From positions 62,001-126,000 of the forward strand of contig CAZQKM010000001.1 of NCBI GenBank assembly GCA_964593925.1: a stretch of 64,000 nucleotides of DNA, in the 5' to 3' direction. The stretch comes from Oleidesulfovibrio sp964593925. Lineage in GTDB: Bacteria; Desulfobacterota; Desulfovibrionia; Desulfovibrionales; Desulfovibrionaceae. The notes under the pieces were generated by a model that did not search any database, was not told the origin of the DNA, and was given only the letters and a program-made list of their open reading frames with translations. Below, one piece after another: positions 54,577-63,459 of this stretch (its first letter is position 1; each line of letters begins with the position of its first letter). Both the position numbers and the translations under genes were made by a program.

Positions 54577-55101
54577 TCACTGTGATTCGATCTGGGCATG
54601 TTCGCCCTGTTGAATGCGCCTGATCAATGAGGTAGTAGAGTACCCTACCAGCAAAGGTAGTGAATGCACCGTGCCTCCGGCGCCTTCCACCACATCACGC
54701 CCTACGATATGCTCCATACTCCAATCACCGCCCTTTACCAGCACATGGGGTACAATAGCTCGGATAAGCTCATACGGTGTGTCTTCTTCAAACTTGATAA
54801 CATAGTCAACGCTCTGCAGATGAGCCAACACATAGGCCCGCACGGCAAATGTATTGATCGGACGCAGTACCCCCTTACCCTGACGCCGAACCGAGGCATC
54901 ACTGTTGAGTCCAAGCACCAACACATCACCCAAAGCGCGAGCCCGTTGCAGCAGGTCCACATGACCTGGGTGCAAAAGGTCATAGCACCCATTGGTAAAA
55001 ACAATGCGTTGCCCCTGGCGAACCGCCAGTTGCGGCAAAAGCCCATGCAGGTCTACTACCTTGTGGTGTGTAAGAGGCGCATGCGACCTGTTTACAGACA
55101 T
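54577..55101 (-). CDS. rfaE2: D-glycero-beta-D-manno-heptose 1-phosphate adenylyltransferase
   Basis: 174 residues. Nucleotidyltransferase motif FTNGCYDLLHPGHVDLLQRA (about 35-54), GLNSDASVRR near 65 and the C-terminal VGYSTTSLIRRI, the ISTTxLI signature of the family. It activates heptose with ATP to make ADP-heptose for LPS core. The kinase half is not fused, as in split RfaE systems. It overlaps the upstream YkgJ gene as TAATG, so the two are translated together. Confidence 0.92.
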   Translation of the reverse strand: MSVNRSHAPLTHHKVVDLHGLLPQLAVRQGQRIVFTNGCYDLLHPGHVDLLQRARALGDVLVLGLNSDASVRRQGKGVLRPINTFAVRAYVLAHLQSVDYVIKFEEDTPYELIRAIVPHVLVKGGDWSMEHIVGRDVVEGAGGTVHSLPLLVGYSTTSLIRRIQQGEHAQIESQ

Positions 55102-55886
55102 TACAATGTCCTCACCTTCAGCCGTTCGCTGGTCCCAAACAGAACCAACTCAACCCAGTCAAAGCCAAAGGCCAAGCGTGCCTCTTCATCAGACAAAATC
55201 GTATTCTGTTCCTGCACAGGCACATTGAGGCGCGCAAACAGATTTACCCCCTGAATGAATGCACCAAAATGGTCAAGCTCATAGAGCCCCAGCAGGCACA
55301 GGGTGACCTGTTTTGGCGACAACAGCAAACCCTGTCGCACAGCACGGGCCATTAAGTGAGCATATCTGCCACCAAACCGATTGTATGGCTCCAATTCTTG
55401 GTCATACAACCATGTTGCCCTACTCCAACTGGCTTGCTCCAAAAAACCTTGGCAGTGCTCTTCCTGCACCACAAAGTATCGTTCCTCCAGCAGGCCATTC
55501 CCATCCACTCGCGCGGCACGGCCCAAAGGGTAGGTACGGCATGCCGCAGAACGGTTGGGATAAACAGAGCAACCAGCTGCAGAGACAAACGGACATCGCT
55601 TTGCCGGATCAGCCTCCATCTTCATGTATAACATGGGAAAATTGGTATCGGGATACGTTTCCACACGGGCAAAATTGCTGATGAATGCTTCACTGCCTTG
55701 GCCTGTTTCACGCCGCAGCCGCAACACGTCATAGGGCGCCAGCGGCATGGTCAAGTCAGAGCAGCAGGCATTGAAGCAAGCTACCCCCGGGTGACACGCA
55801 AAACAAAACGTATCGCTCTGCCGTAGCTCCGGCATGGCATCCAAAAAAGCCTGCGTACCGTCATATTCTCTGTCTTTGCCGGGCAT
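55101..55886 (-). CDS. YkgJ-family cysteine-cluster protein (second copy)
   Basis: 261 residues. Cys residues follow the YkgJ pattern: CFACHPGVACFNACC (28-42), CPFVSAAGCSVYPNRSAACRTYP (about 98-120) and Cys near 145. Only distantly similar to the copy at 43840-44505. Unknown function; a metal centre is likely. Its stop overlaps the rfaE2 start, which suggests a role connected to LPS or simply shared expression. Confidence 0.83.
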   Translation of the reverse strand: MPGKDREYDGTQAFLDAMPELRQSDTFCFACHPGVACFNACCSDLTMPLAPYDVLRLRRETGQGSEAFISNFARVETYPDTNFPMLYMKMEADPAKRCPFVSAAGCSVYPNRSAACRTYPLGRAARVDGNGLLEERYFVVQEEHCQGFLEQASWSRATWLYDQELEPYNRFGGRYAHLMARAVRQGLLLSPKQVTLCLLGLYELDHFGAFIQGVNLFARLNVPVQEQNTILSDEEARLAFGFDWVELVLFGTSERLKVRTL

Positions 55887-55944
55887 ACCCCACCAAATCC
55901 CTGTGCAAGTTGCCTACACGCTGACAAGGCACTCCCTACGCTAC

Positions 55945-56934
55945 CTAACCAGTAAAACCTATTCGCTCCCGGACGCCCTGCATGGTACGCTCAGCCTCAG
56001 CCCGTGCACGCTCATTGCCGTCACGCAGAATATCCCACACAGTGTCTGGACGCTTTTCCAGATCTTTTCTGCGGCTATGGATGGGCTCAAGAAAAATACC
56101 CAGACTTTCCAGAAGTATTTTTTTACAGTCAACACACCCCAAGCCAGCAGACGTACACCCCGCACGAATTTCTACCTGTTTTGCCGCAGAGGTCATAAGC
56201 ACATGGTACGGAAACAGATTACATACATCCGGATCACCCGGGTCAGTACGCCGTAAGCGGCGCTCATCCGTCTTCATGCCACGCACCTTGGAAGTTACCA
56301 CATCCATGGCATCCCCTAGATGTATGGCATTCCCATAGCTTTTGGACATCTTGCGGCCGTCAAGCCCCGGGCATCTGGCTGCAGGAGTTAACCGCGCCTG
56401 CGGCTCAATCAGGTAGTCGCCATAAAAATGATTAAAGCGTCGGCATATCTCACGGGTCATCTCAAGATGTGGCACCTGGTCCTGTCCCACGGGCACCCAC
56501 TGGGGCCTGTAAAGCAGGATATCGGATGCCATAAGCACAGGATACCCCAAAAAGCCATAGTTACCCAGATCCTTACCAGTTACCTGTTGCTGCTGCTCCT
56601 TGTATGTGGGACAACGCTCCAGCCAGCCCAATGGGGTAATCATGGAAAGCAGCAAGTGCAGTTCTGCATGCTGCTTTACCTGCGACTGCTGAAAGATCAC
56701 ACAGCGCTCAGGGTCAAGCCCAGAGGCAATCCAGTCCATGACCAGCTCGGGCACAAAGGATGTAATCCGGGACGGTTCTGCAAAGTCACTAGTCAGGGCA
56801 TGCCAGTCAGCCACAAAAAAGAATGCTTCCATTTCATGCTGCATTGCCACCCAATTTTTCAGCACACCAAAATAGTGTCCTAGATGCAAAGCCCCTGTGG
56901 GGCGCATCCCTGAAACAGTACGACTTGTGGTCAT
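55945..56934 (-). CDS. trpS: Tryptophanyl-tRNA synthetase
   Basis: 329 residues. HIGH-type motif SGMRPTGALHLGHYFG at 8-23 and KMSKS loop DGRKMSKSYGNAIHL near 191. A Cys-rich segment CTSAGLGCVDCKK near 263 could bind zinc or a cluster, as in some TrpRS. Charges tRNA-Trp. It follows the M50 protease gene by 34 bases. Confidence 0.93.
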   Translation of the reverse strand: MTTSRTVSGMRPTGALHLGHYFGVLKNWVAMQHEMEAFFFVADWHALTSDFAEPSRITSFVPELVMDWIASGLDPERCVIFQQSQVKQHAELHLLLSMITPLGWLERCPTYKEQQQQVTGKDLGNYGFLGYPVLMASDILLYRPQWVPVGQDQVPHLEMTREICRRFNHFYGDYLIEPQARLTPAARCPGLDGRKMSKSYGNAIHLGDAMDVVTSKVRGMKTDERRLRRTDPGDPDVCNLFPYHVLMTSAAKQVEIRAGCTSAGLGCVDCKKILLESLGIFLEPIHSRRKDLEKRPDTVWDILRDGNERARAEAERTMQGVRERIGFTG

Positions 56935-56968
56935 GGGTAGTTTTTCTCCAGTTCAGCAGTCTGCCGGC

Positions 56969-57643
56969 TCAAGCCAGCCCCAATAAAAAAAAGAGCATAT
57001 AAACAACATACTCGACCAGCGGCCATAGTACACGCCCCAACACGCCACTTATCAGTAAAACCAATATGATAATAAAGCCGTAACGACCCACCTGGTAGTA
57101 TTGCCACGCTAGCTTGGGTGGCAAAAGATAGCGCAAGACATAGCTGCCATCCAAAGGCGGAATGGGCAACATATTGAACAAGGCCAGCGTGACGTTCACG
57201 TATATGCCCACAGCCACTGTTCTACTGAGAAACTCAAGTGTACTCCCAGGTAGCAGCACAGGAGCCACAAAAATCAGCAGCTTAGCCAAAAGACCAAACA
57301 GCAGGGCGAGAAAAAGATTTGCCAGTGGCCCTGCAAGCGCCACAAACATATTGTCTTTTGCGGGGTAACGAAATCGGCTGGCATCTACCGGAACAGGACG
57401 TGCCCATCCTAATACAAACGGACTCGTCAACGCCGTCATCACAAACATGAGCGTACCCATGGGCTCAAGGTGTACCAACGGGTTCAGCGTAAGACGCCCT
57501 TGGGCCTTGGCTGTATTATCCCCAAGCCGCCATGCGACCCAGCCGTGGGCCACTTCATGACACACCAAGCCGAGTACGACAGGGATCAAAGCCACAGCAA
57601 TTTTCTGGATACTATGTGCAAAGTCAATATCTAACATATACAT
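56969..57643 (-). CDS. Site-2-protease-like M50 metalloprotease
   Basis: 224 residues from ATG 57643 (57637 and 57715 are alternative starts; none has a good ribosome-binding site). Hydrophobic with about five helices. Catalytic motif CHEVAHGW near residue 28 and the second metal ligand in ALFNMLPIPPLDGSY near 160 (NxxPxPPLDG). Cleaves substrates inside the membrane; often linked to stress or regulated proteolysis. Partner unknown. Confidence 0.88.
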   Translation of the reverse strand: MYMLDIDFAHSIQKIAVALIPVVLGLVCHEVAHGWVAWRLGDNTAKAQGRLTLNPLVHLEPMGTLMFVMTALTSPFVLGWARPVPVDASRFRYPAKDNMFVALAGPLANLFLALLFGLLAKLLIFVAPVLLPGSTLEFLSRTVAVGIYVNVTLALFNMLPIPPLDGSYVLRYLLPPKLAWQYYQVGRYGFIIILVLLISGVLGRVLWPLVEYVVYMLFFLLGLA

Positions 57644-57732
57644 CCCGCGGCTACCACGAAGCGCCCAAGAGGGCAAGAAAAACACCCACTCGTACAAGCC
57701 GATACCACAAAGCAAACGGCATGCAGCCTAGG

Positions 57733-58101
57733 CTATTTGCCACCTCTCAGCGCCAATGCCACCTTGCTTTTCAATTCTGAAAGGTCCACAGATTTAACCA
57801 CATAATAATCCGCGGCAATGGACTTGAGGTCATACTGAAAACTGTCATAGGCGGTACTCAGGATGACTGGCAGCTTCTGGTCCCGCCCCCGTAGCTGCTG
57901 CAACAGATCAAGCCCGGAAATGTCAGGCCCAAGCTTGATATCAAGAATTACCAGGTGAGGCTGCTCGCGTGCAAGCACCTCCAGCACGGGTTCTTGGCCG
58001 TCTGATTCCACAACCCGATACCCCTGCGCTTCCAACTCTTCTTTATACAGCATTCTGATATGCTTTTCGTCATCCACTACAAGAATGGTCTTCACAGGCA
58101 T
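57733..58101 (-). CDS. Single-domain response regulator (CheY-like)
   Basis: 122 residues from ATG 58101, which has AGGGAGG upstream; a longer frame from 58281 is rejected. Acidic pocket LVVDDEK, phospho-acceptor Asp in LVILDIKLG (about 52), Thr/Ser in ILSTAYD and Lys in YYVVKSVD. No output domain, so it acts by protein contact. No histidine kinase gene is adjacent. Confidence 0.9.
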   Translation of the reverse strand: MPVKTILVVDDEKHIRMLYKEELEAQGYRVVESDGQEPVLEVLAREQPHLVILDIKLGPDISGLDLLQQLRGRDQKLPVILSTAYDSFQYDLKSIAADYYVVKSVDLSELKSKVALALRGGK

Positions 58102-58360
58102 ATCTGCCTCCCTGTTGACTGTCCTGTCGGTAGAAATCCATCTGACGGCATACTCCGACGTTGTTATCAAGAGTATAGCACCACACCCCCATGGAAACAA
58201 ACTATAAAAGACCATGCACCGTCGCTCAACGCCCCACACACATGCTTGCCAATAGTCGCCGATAAAGGCAATGTGCTCCACAAAACTTCATGGCACAAGT
58301 ATGTCCGTGGCCTTGCATGCGGACTATTTTTACACCTTTAGCTTACAGGAACCAGCCACT
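58102..58360. other. Divergent intergenic region
   Basis: About 260 bases between the reverse response-regulator gene and the forward ThiS-like gene. It must hold both promoters; I can make out no convincing pair of hexamers, only the AGGA-type ribosome-binding site at its right end. Confidence 0.3.
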
Positions 58361-58582
58361 ATGACTGAAGAGCGTGCCACATACGGCACCACTGTCACTC
58401 TGCAGCCGGAAAATACCACCCTGCGCATGCCCTATGTCAGAAGCGTCCAGCAATTACTAAATAAAGTGGGCGTACGACGAGGCACTGTACTTGTTATCCG
58501 CGACGGCAGACTGCTGACGCCGGACCGCAAGCTCTTTCCCGGTGACGAGATCATCATCCGCACTGTGGTCTCCGCAGGTTAA
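58361..58582 (+). CDS. ThiS/MoaD-like small carrier protein without a Gly-Gly end
   Basis: 73 residues, beta-grasp length. The middle MPYVRSVQQLLNKVGVRRGTVLVIRDGRLLTPDRKLFPGDEI follows the ThiS/MoaD pattern. The C-terminus is TVVSAG, so the last two residues are Ala-Gly instead of the Gly-Gly needed for thiocarboxylate formation in ThiS, MoaD and TtuB. It may be activated differently, trimmed, or not be a sulphur carrier. The next gene is a TtuA-like thiolation enzyme, whose usual donor is such a carrier. ATG 58361 is supported by AGGA. Confidence 0.75.
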   Translation: MTEERATYGTTVTLQPENTTLRMPYVRSVQQLLNKVGVRRGTVLVIRDGRLLTPDRKLFPGDEIIIRTVVSAG

Positions 58583-58636
58583 CATGGCATCCCGCACGCA
58601 AAGGAAGCCACACAGACTACCACACAGGACAGCACC

Positions 58637-59548
58637 ATGAAATGCAAACGTTGCAAAGCCACTGCCGCAGTGGCCTTACCCAGTCACCATGCGGGGTTTT
58701 GTGAGCAGTGCTATGAACTGTTCTTCATCCGTCAGGTGGAAAAAGGCATCCGTAAACAAAAGCTACTCTCTTTTGAGGATCGTATTCTTGTGGCCCTCTC
58801 GGGCGGTAAAGATTCTTTGGCCCTTATGCTCGCCCTTGGCAGGCTTGGCTACAATGTCACCGGCCTGCACATTGACCTTGCCATTCCCCACTCGTCCATA
58901 GCCGCGCGTGGCGTTGTAGAGCGATTCTGTCACACCCACGGGTTTGAGCTTATTATCAAGGAAATGCTGCACGAGGGGCTGGCTATCCCTGATGTAAAAG
59001 CGCGGCTCAACCGCCCGGTTTGCTCAGCCTGCGGAAAAATCAAACGTTACTTTTTCAACAAGACAGCGCTGGATGGCGACTACAGCGTGCTTGCTACCGG
59101 CCATAACCTTGATGATGAAATTGCGCGCCTGTTCTCAAACACGTTGCGTTGGGATACCGCGTACCTTAGCGACCAAGGGCCCGCCCTACCCGCTGAGGGA
59201 GGCTTTGCGCGTAAGATAAAGCCGCTGTATCGGTTATCCGAATTTGAGACGGCTAACTACAGCTTCTTGCAAGGCATTGAGTATCACTATGCACCCTGCC
59301 CTTATTCACAAGGCGCAAGCTTCACACAGTACAAAAAGCTATGGGCAAAACTTGAAGAACGCATGCCCGGACGTAAACTTGATTTTTATCTGGGATTCCT
59401 GGAACGTGGCAAGCCTGTTTTCGCCAACCACGAAGAGCTCTGTGGACAAACACTGGCCCCCTGCCTACAATGTGGTTACCCCACCTCTGCGGAGGTCTGT
59501 GGTGTATGTCGCATCCGGTCCGCTGTGGCACAGAGCTCAACGAGCTAG
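58637..59548 (+). CDS. TtuA/TtcA-type tRNA thiolation enzyme
   Basis: 303 residues. An N-terminal zinc ribbon (CKRC, CEQC), a PP-loop SGGKDSLAL near residue 55 that activates the tRNA uridine, the CSAC pair near 131 that may bind an Fe-S cluster, and a C-terminal zinc finger (CLQCGYPTSAEVCGVC) are all present, matching TtuA/TtcA. The TtuA subclass uses a ThiS-like donor, in line with the gene just upstream. Modifies 2-thiouridine or 2-thiocytidine in tRNA. Confidence 0.88.
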   Translation: MKCKRCKATAAVALPSHHAGFCEQCYELFFIRQVEKGIRKQKLLSFEDRILVALSGGKDSLALMLALGRLGYNVTGLHIDLAIPHSSIAARGVVERFCHTHGFELIIKEMLHEGLAIPDVKARLNRPVCSACGKIKRYFFNKTALDGDYSVLATGHNLDDEIARLFSNTLRWDTAYLSDQGPALPAEGGFARKIKPLYRLSEFETANYSFLQGIEYHYAPCPYSQGASFTQYKKLWAKLEERMPGRKLDFYLGFLERGKPVFANHEELCGQTLAPCLQCGYPTSAEVCGVCRIRSAVAQSSTS

Positions 59549-59567
59549 CACACCGCAAAGAATTCGC

Positions 59568-60635
59568 ATGCCTTCACATATCCCCTGCCTGAATTCACCA
59601 CGGCCCACTGTATCTGTGCTTATGCCCATATACAATGGCGCACAGCTTGTGCGCCATGGCCAAAGCGCCCTCAAAGCTGCATTGGGTAGCCTGCTTAAAC
59701 AAAGCTTTGCAGATTTTGAAATTCTTGCCGTGGATGACGGCTCTAGCGATACCACCCCTGAGGTGCTCCGAGCTTATGCAGCCCTTGATACACGTATTCG
59801 ACCTATATACATGGCACACGGCGGCATTGTAAAAGCTCTCAACACAGGCCTGACAATGGCTCGCGGCCAATACATAGCCCGCATGGATGCGGATGATATC
59901 TGCCACCCCCACAGACTGGCGCAGCAGGTAGCCTACTTAGACCACAACCCTCAAATAGGACTTGTGGCCTGCCGAGTACACTTTGCCGGCAGCAGGCAAC
60001 ACCACGCGGGCTATGCCCGACATGTGGACTGGACAAACACCCTGCTCCGACCAGAGGACATTGCGCTACATCGTTTTCGCGAATCTCCGATTGCACACCC
60101 TTCCGTCATGTTCCGGGCCTCTGTGGCACACCGGTATGGCAGCTATGCCCAAGGCCCGTTTCCCGAAGACTACGAATTATGGCTACGTTGGCTAGAAAGT
60201 GGAGTAGCCATGGCAAAACTGCCTGAAACCCTGCTGGAATGGCACGATCCGCCTACCCGCCTTTCGCGTACCCACCCACACTATGCAATGGAAAATTTCT
60301 ATCGGCTGAAAAGTCGCTACCTTGCTCGCTGGCTGGCATGCAATAACCCGCACCACCCACACGTCACCATCATCGGCGCAGGCAAAACCAGCCGGCGCCG
60401 AGCCGGAATGTTGCGCACACACGGTATTATCATAAAAGACTGGATAGATGTGGACCCTCGCAAAATAGGTAATGTCATAGGCGGAGTCCGGATACTCGGA
60501 CGCGAAGCGATTCCCGCAACAGGACACGGCTTTTGCATTGCCTATCTAGCCGGTCACAACGCAGCGGAGGCTCTTGTCAGCTTTCTGAAGACAAAAGGCT
60601 ATACCCCGGGCACTGATTACCTGCTTGCCTCATGA
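59568..60635 (+). CDS. Family 2 glycosyltransferase with C-terminal Rossmann-like domain
   Basis: 355 residues from ATG 59568. Residues 10-245: GT-A fold with VSVLMPIYNG, ILAVDDGSSDTTPEV and the DxD motif YIARMDADDICHPHRL. Residues 265-355 begin VTIIGAGKTSRRRAGML, a GxGxxG-like nucleotide-binding start followed by WIDVDPRKIGNVIGGVRILG; this looks like a Rossmann domain of the sugar-acetyltransferase-associated kind. It may make or modify a surface sugar. The start overlaps no gene, 19 bases after the TtuA-like stop. Confidence 0.85.
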   Translation: MPSHIPCLNSPRPTVSVLMPIYNGAQLVRHGQSALKAALGSLLKQSFADFEILAVDDGSSDTTPEVLRAYAALDTRIRPIYMAHGGIVKALNTGLTMARGQYIARMDADDICHPHRLAQQVAYLDHNPQIGLVACRVHFAGSRQHHAGYARHVDWTNTLLRPEDIALHRFRESPIAHPSVMFRASVAHRYGSYAQGPFPEDYELWLRWLESGVAMAKLPETLLEWHDPPTRLSRTHPHYAMENFYRLKSRYLARWLACNNPHHPHVTIIGAGKTSRRRAGMLRTHGIIIKDWIDVDPRKIGNVIGGVRILGREAIPATGHGFCIAYLAGHNAAEALVSFLKTKGYTPGTDYLLAS

Positions 60636-60731
60636 AAGCAGGCTCTCGGGCGGGGTTCTTGCAACACACAACGTAATAGCTGCAGTACAACGCCAAAGGC
60701 CACTCCAAGCCGCATAGCGGCCTATCCTTGA

Positions 60732-60950
60732 CTAGCGAGGACGGAAGGTAATACGACCCCGAGTGAGATCGTAAGGCGACAACTCTACACTAACGCTGTC
60801 ACCAGGGAGCACACGAATGTGAAATTTACGCATTTTTCCAGATATATGCGCCAACACCTCGTGGCCATTTTCCAGCTCCACGCGGAACATGGCGTTGGGT
60901 AACGCTTCCTGCACGACACCGGTTACAGTAATGGCTTCTTCTTTGGCCAT
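60732..60950 (-). CDS. infA: Translation initiation factor IF-1
   Basis: 72 residues, exact family size. MAKEEAITVTGVVQEALPNA at the N-terminus and HISGKMRKFHIRVLPGD in the middle are diagnostic; the protein ends RGRITFRPR. The start follows GGAGG. It blocks the A site of the 30S subunit at initiation. Confidence 0.95.
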   Translation of the reverse strand: MAKEEAITVTGVVQEALPNAMFRVELENGHEVLAHISGKMRKFHIRVLPGDSVSVELSPYDLTRGRITFRPR

Positions 60951-61360
60951 ACATCCTCCAAAATTACTTATGACAGGGCACACACCCACTTGCGCACAAC
61001 CACAGTGTGACCCAACATTCTACAAACCCTGCGGGGAACAATATATTCTCGTACCAGACAATACACGTAGCGCGAAGTAGCACGATTCTGTACCTTGCGC
61101 AACGGCAATGTCCTCAGGACATCTATTTTCCCATGAGGATTTACCCAAAAGAACATCAGCAACACAAACAACACCGGGATGTTATTTTGCAGTTCTTGCA
61201 TGGGCTTCAAAAAAAGATGACCACGCAAACCAGCTGACCGCAGCAGCCACCCGTGTATACTCAAACAAATCAATACCGGCCGATTTTTGTAAAAAAACCG
61301 GCCGGTTTCATACACTACACCTGTGTGGATCTGCCAACACAAGCTCGCAACACGATACTA
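60951..61360. other. Gap between infA and pal with a terminator
   Basis: About 410 bases. It holds the hairpin at 61275-61306 and otherwise nothing recognised; the infA promoter must lie in its left part. Confidence 0.4.
61275..61306 (-). terminator. Terminator of the tol-pal transcript
   Basis: ACCGGCCG (61275-61282) pairs with CGGCCGGT (61299-61306), and the A/T inner bases continue the stem. It lies about 55 bases after the pal stop. Confidence 0.6.
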
Positions 61361-61897
61361 CTATCTGATAACCTTAAACTCTGCCCGCCGGTTCTTTGCC
61401 CAGCTTGCCTCACTGCTACCGGCCACAGCAGGACGTTCTTCACCGTAGCTGACAACCTCAAGCTGATCAGGACGCACGCCTAACAACACAAGGTATTCAA
61501 AGGCAGCACGGGCACGGCGTTCGCCCAAGGCAAGGTTGTATTCTTGCGTACCACGTTCGTCGCAGTTACCTTCAATAATCACACGCAACTGAGGATATGC
61601 CTTCAATGCCTCTGCTTTGGCTTTCAAGAGTTGCTTGCCTTGGGGCATCAGTTCGAACTTATCAAACTCAAAGTAGACAACATTACCGGTAATACGTTGT
61701 TTAGCCTGCTCAAAAGCGGCAAGTGCCTGCTCATCGAGTTTACCGGTAGAATCCCCAGTGCCTGAAGAGCCTGATGTCGTCCCAGTGCTGGCGGGCTGCT
61801 CGGGAGTAACCGCAGTCTGTTTTTTGGCGCAACCAATACTGGTGCTAAGCACCAAGGCAAGAAGCAAAGCAAAGCCGAAAGGCTTAAATATACGCAT
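61361..61897 (-). CDS. pal: Peptidoglycan-associated lipoprotein Pal
   Basis: 178 residues. The lipoprotein signal ends STSIGC. A Thr/Gly/Ser-rich linker follows, then the OmpA-like domain with YFEFDKFEL, the peptidoglycan-binding GNCDERGTQEYNLALGERRA (Asp and Arg contact the peptidoglycan) and SYGEERPAV. It tethers the outer membrane to the wall and works with TolB. AGGAGG-type site upstream. The intergenic region to tolB holds a TTGACA on the reverse strand (62027-62032) that could serve a pal promoter. Confidence 0.95.
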   Translation of the reverse strand: MRIFKPFGFALLLALVLSTSIGCAKKQTAVTPEQPASTGTTSGSSGTGDSTGKLDEQALAAFEQAKQRITGNVVYFEFDKFELMPQGKQLLKAKAEALKAYPQLRVIIEGNCDERGTQEYNLALGERRARAAFEYLVLLGVRPDQLEVVSYGEERPAVAGSSEASWAKNRRAEFKVIR

Positions 61898-62077
61898 ACA
61901 AAAACCTCCTGAAAAAACAAAAAACTATTCAAAAAATCCCAAAAAAAAATACACTAAAGATAGCGGAATACATTTTAAAAAAAAACTGCCAAGTCCGCGA
62001 TGGAACGTTACGTTATCTGCAATATTTGTCAAGAGAGACAAAAAGGCCTTTTATACACAACATACATCTTGCCAAGC

Positions 62078-63403
62078 CTAATCAGACACATGGCCCCATG
62101 CAGGAAAAGATGCGTCCTGCTTGCCTGTATCAACCATTTTGGGCTCACCACCATGGCGTGTGGTCAAGTATACTTTATAGCGGCCCGTACGGTTGGAGGC
62201 AAAGGCAATAAAGTAGTTATCCGGCGCAAAACTGGGCATTTCGTCATTGCCAGGGCCAAAAGTGACTTGTGCCTCACGCCCTGTCACAAGATCATGTACA
62301 AAAATACGGTGCCCGGCGCTAGTACGGCGCGAAAACACAACTAACGTGCCATCAGAGCTGATACTGGGAGAGGTATTATATTTTCCATCCCGAGATACAC
62401 GGGTTACGCGGCCTGTTTCCAGGTCTTTCAAAAAAACATGGGGATTCCCCATCCTGTTGGATACAAAGGCCATTTTCTTTCCAGAAGCATCCAGCGTAGG
62501 CGACACGTCAATACCCCAACTCTGCTCCAATATCTTTTTCCTCTTGAACAGGTGATTCAGCAGAAAAATATCAGGATTACCGCTGGCGGCAAGACTGACA
62601 GCCACAGTATTATCCGGCAAAAATCTGGGCCCGATGACCGTATTGCCAGGAAAACGTATAAGCTGGGTGTTCCCGGCCACACGACTCCATACACCGAGGG
62701 CATGGCTACGCTCGCCAATATGACTAAATATGATGTGTCGGCCATCAGCCGACCACGAAGGAGACAGGGCAATACCTTTGGCATTGGTCACCTGACGCAG
62801 CCCCCCCCCTGTGGGCTTTACAATCCAGATATCCTTCTGCCCAGCCTTTTTTTGGCTCACGAATGCCAAGGTAGATCGAAAAAAATCGCCCCTTCCCGTA
62901 AGTGCCTGCATGAAATCACTTGCAAACTTCTCTGCAACCATGGGCAACGTGACCTTGGGAGTCAAATAATAGGCTTTGCCAACAAGCAAGGAGCCCTGAC
63001 CGGTTTCGTATACGCGCAACTCCACACGTCTGCCTCTTTCCGTTACTTCAGCAGGCCACCCCGTGACAATAAGAATATCCGTGTTTGCCAATTGGTAGCG
63101 CTTAAAATCAATACCAGGCATTTTGTATGTATCGGGTCTGTTGCCCCCAAGGATGGCGCTCTCATTCACAAAACTAAGAAAAGGCAAAAAACCCAGGTTA
63201 TGACGAATCAACTTGTCCAATTCCAGAGCCGAAGACGGCAACTCCGTACCTTGGTCGGCAATAGGGGTTGTCATTGCGACATTGGTCCGGTTTTGGCCTG
63301 GGCCGTAGATATTGATCCCCACAGGGTTGTCCCCGGCCACGCCGCTTACGGGCGCGCACAGGGCCAGCATACCGAAAAGTAGTGTCAAAAAAATTCTGTT
63401 CAT
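62078..63403 (-). CDS. tolB: Tol-Pal system protein TolB
   Basis: 441 residues. Signal peptide (MNRIFLTLLFGMLALCAPVSG) followed by the TolB N-terminal domain and a six-bladed beta-propeller, seen as repeated SPSWSADGRHIIF, DVSPTLDASGKKMAF, SPSISSDGTLVVF and MPSFAPDNYFIAF units. It links Pal to TolA and aids outer-membrane constriction at division. Confidence 0.94.
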   Translation of the reverse strand: MNRIFLTLLFGMLALCAPVSGVAGDNPVGINIYGPGQNRTNVAMTTPIADQGTELPSSALELDKLIRHNLGFLPFLSFVNESAILGGNRPDTYKMPGIDFKRYQLANTDILIVTGWPAEVTERGRRVELRVYETGQGSLLVGKAYYLTPKVTLPMVAEKFASDFMQALTGRGDFFRSTLAFVSQKKAGQKDIWIVKPTGGGLRQVTNAKGIALSPSWSADGRHIIFSHIGERSHALGVWSRVAGNTQLIRFPGNTVIGPRFLPDNTVAVSLAASGNPDIFLLNHLFKRKKILEQSWGIDVSPTLDASGKKMAFVSNRMGNPHVFLKDLETGRVTRVSRDGKYNTSPSISSDGTLVVFSRRTSAGHRIFVHDLVTGREAQVTFGPGNDEMPSFAPDNYFIAFASNRTGRYKVYLTTRHGGEPKMVDTGKQDASFPAWGHVSD

Positions 63404-63459
63404 GGGTCTCTGTTATGCTTAGAGCCTGTATAATGCGTTACATTCAGACGCAACGCGGT

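Noticed and set aside
62438..63382. Forward frame of about 314 codons
   Set aside because: Fully antisense to tolB, with unlikely amino-acid use and no ribosome-binding site.
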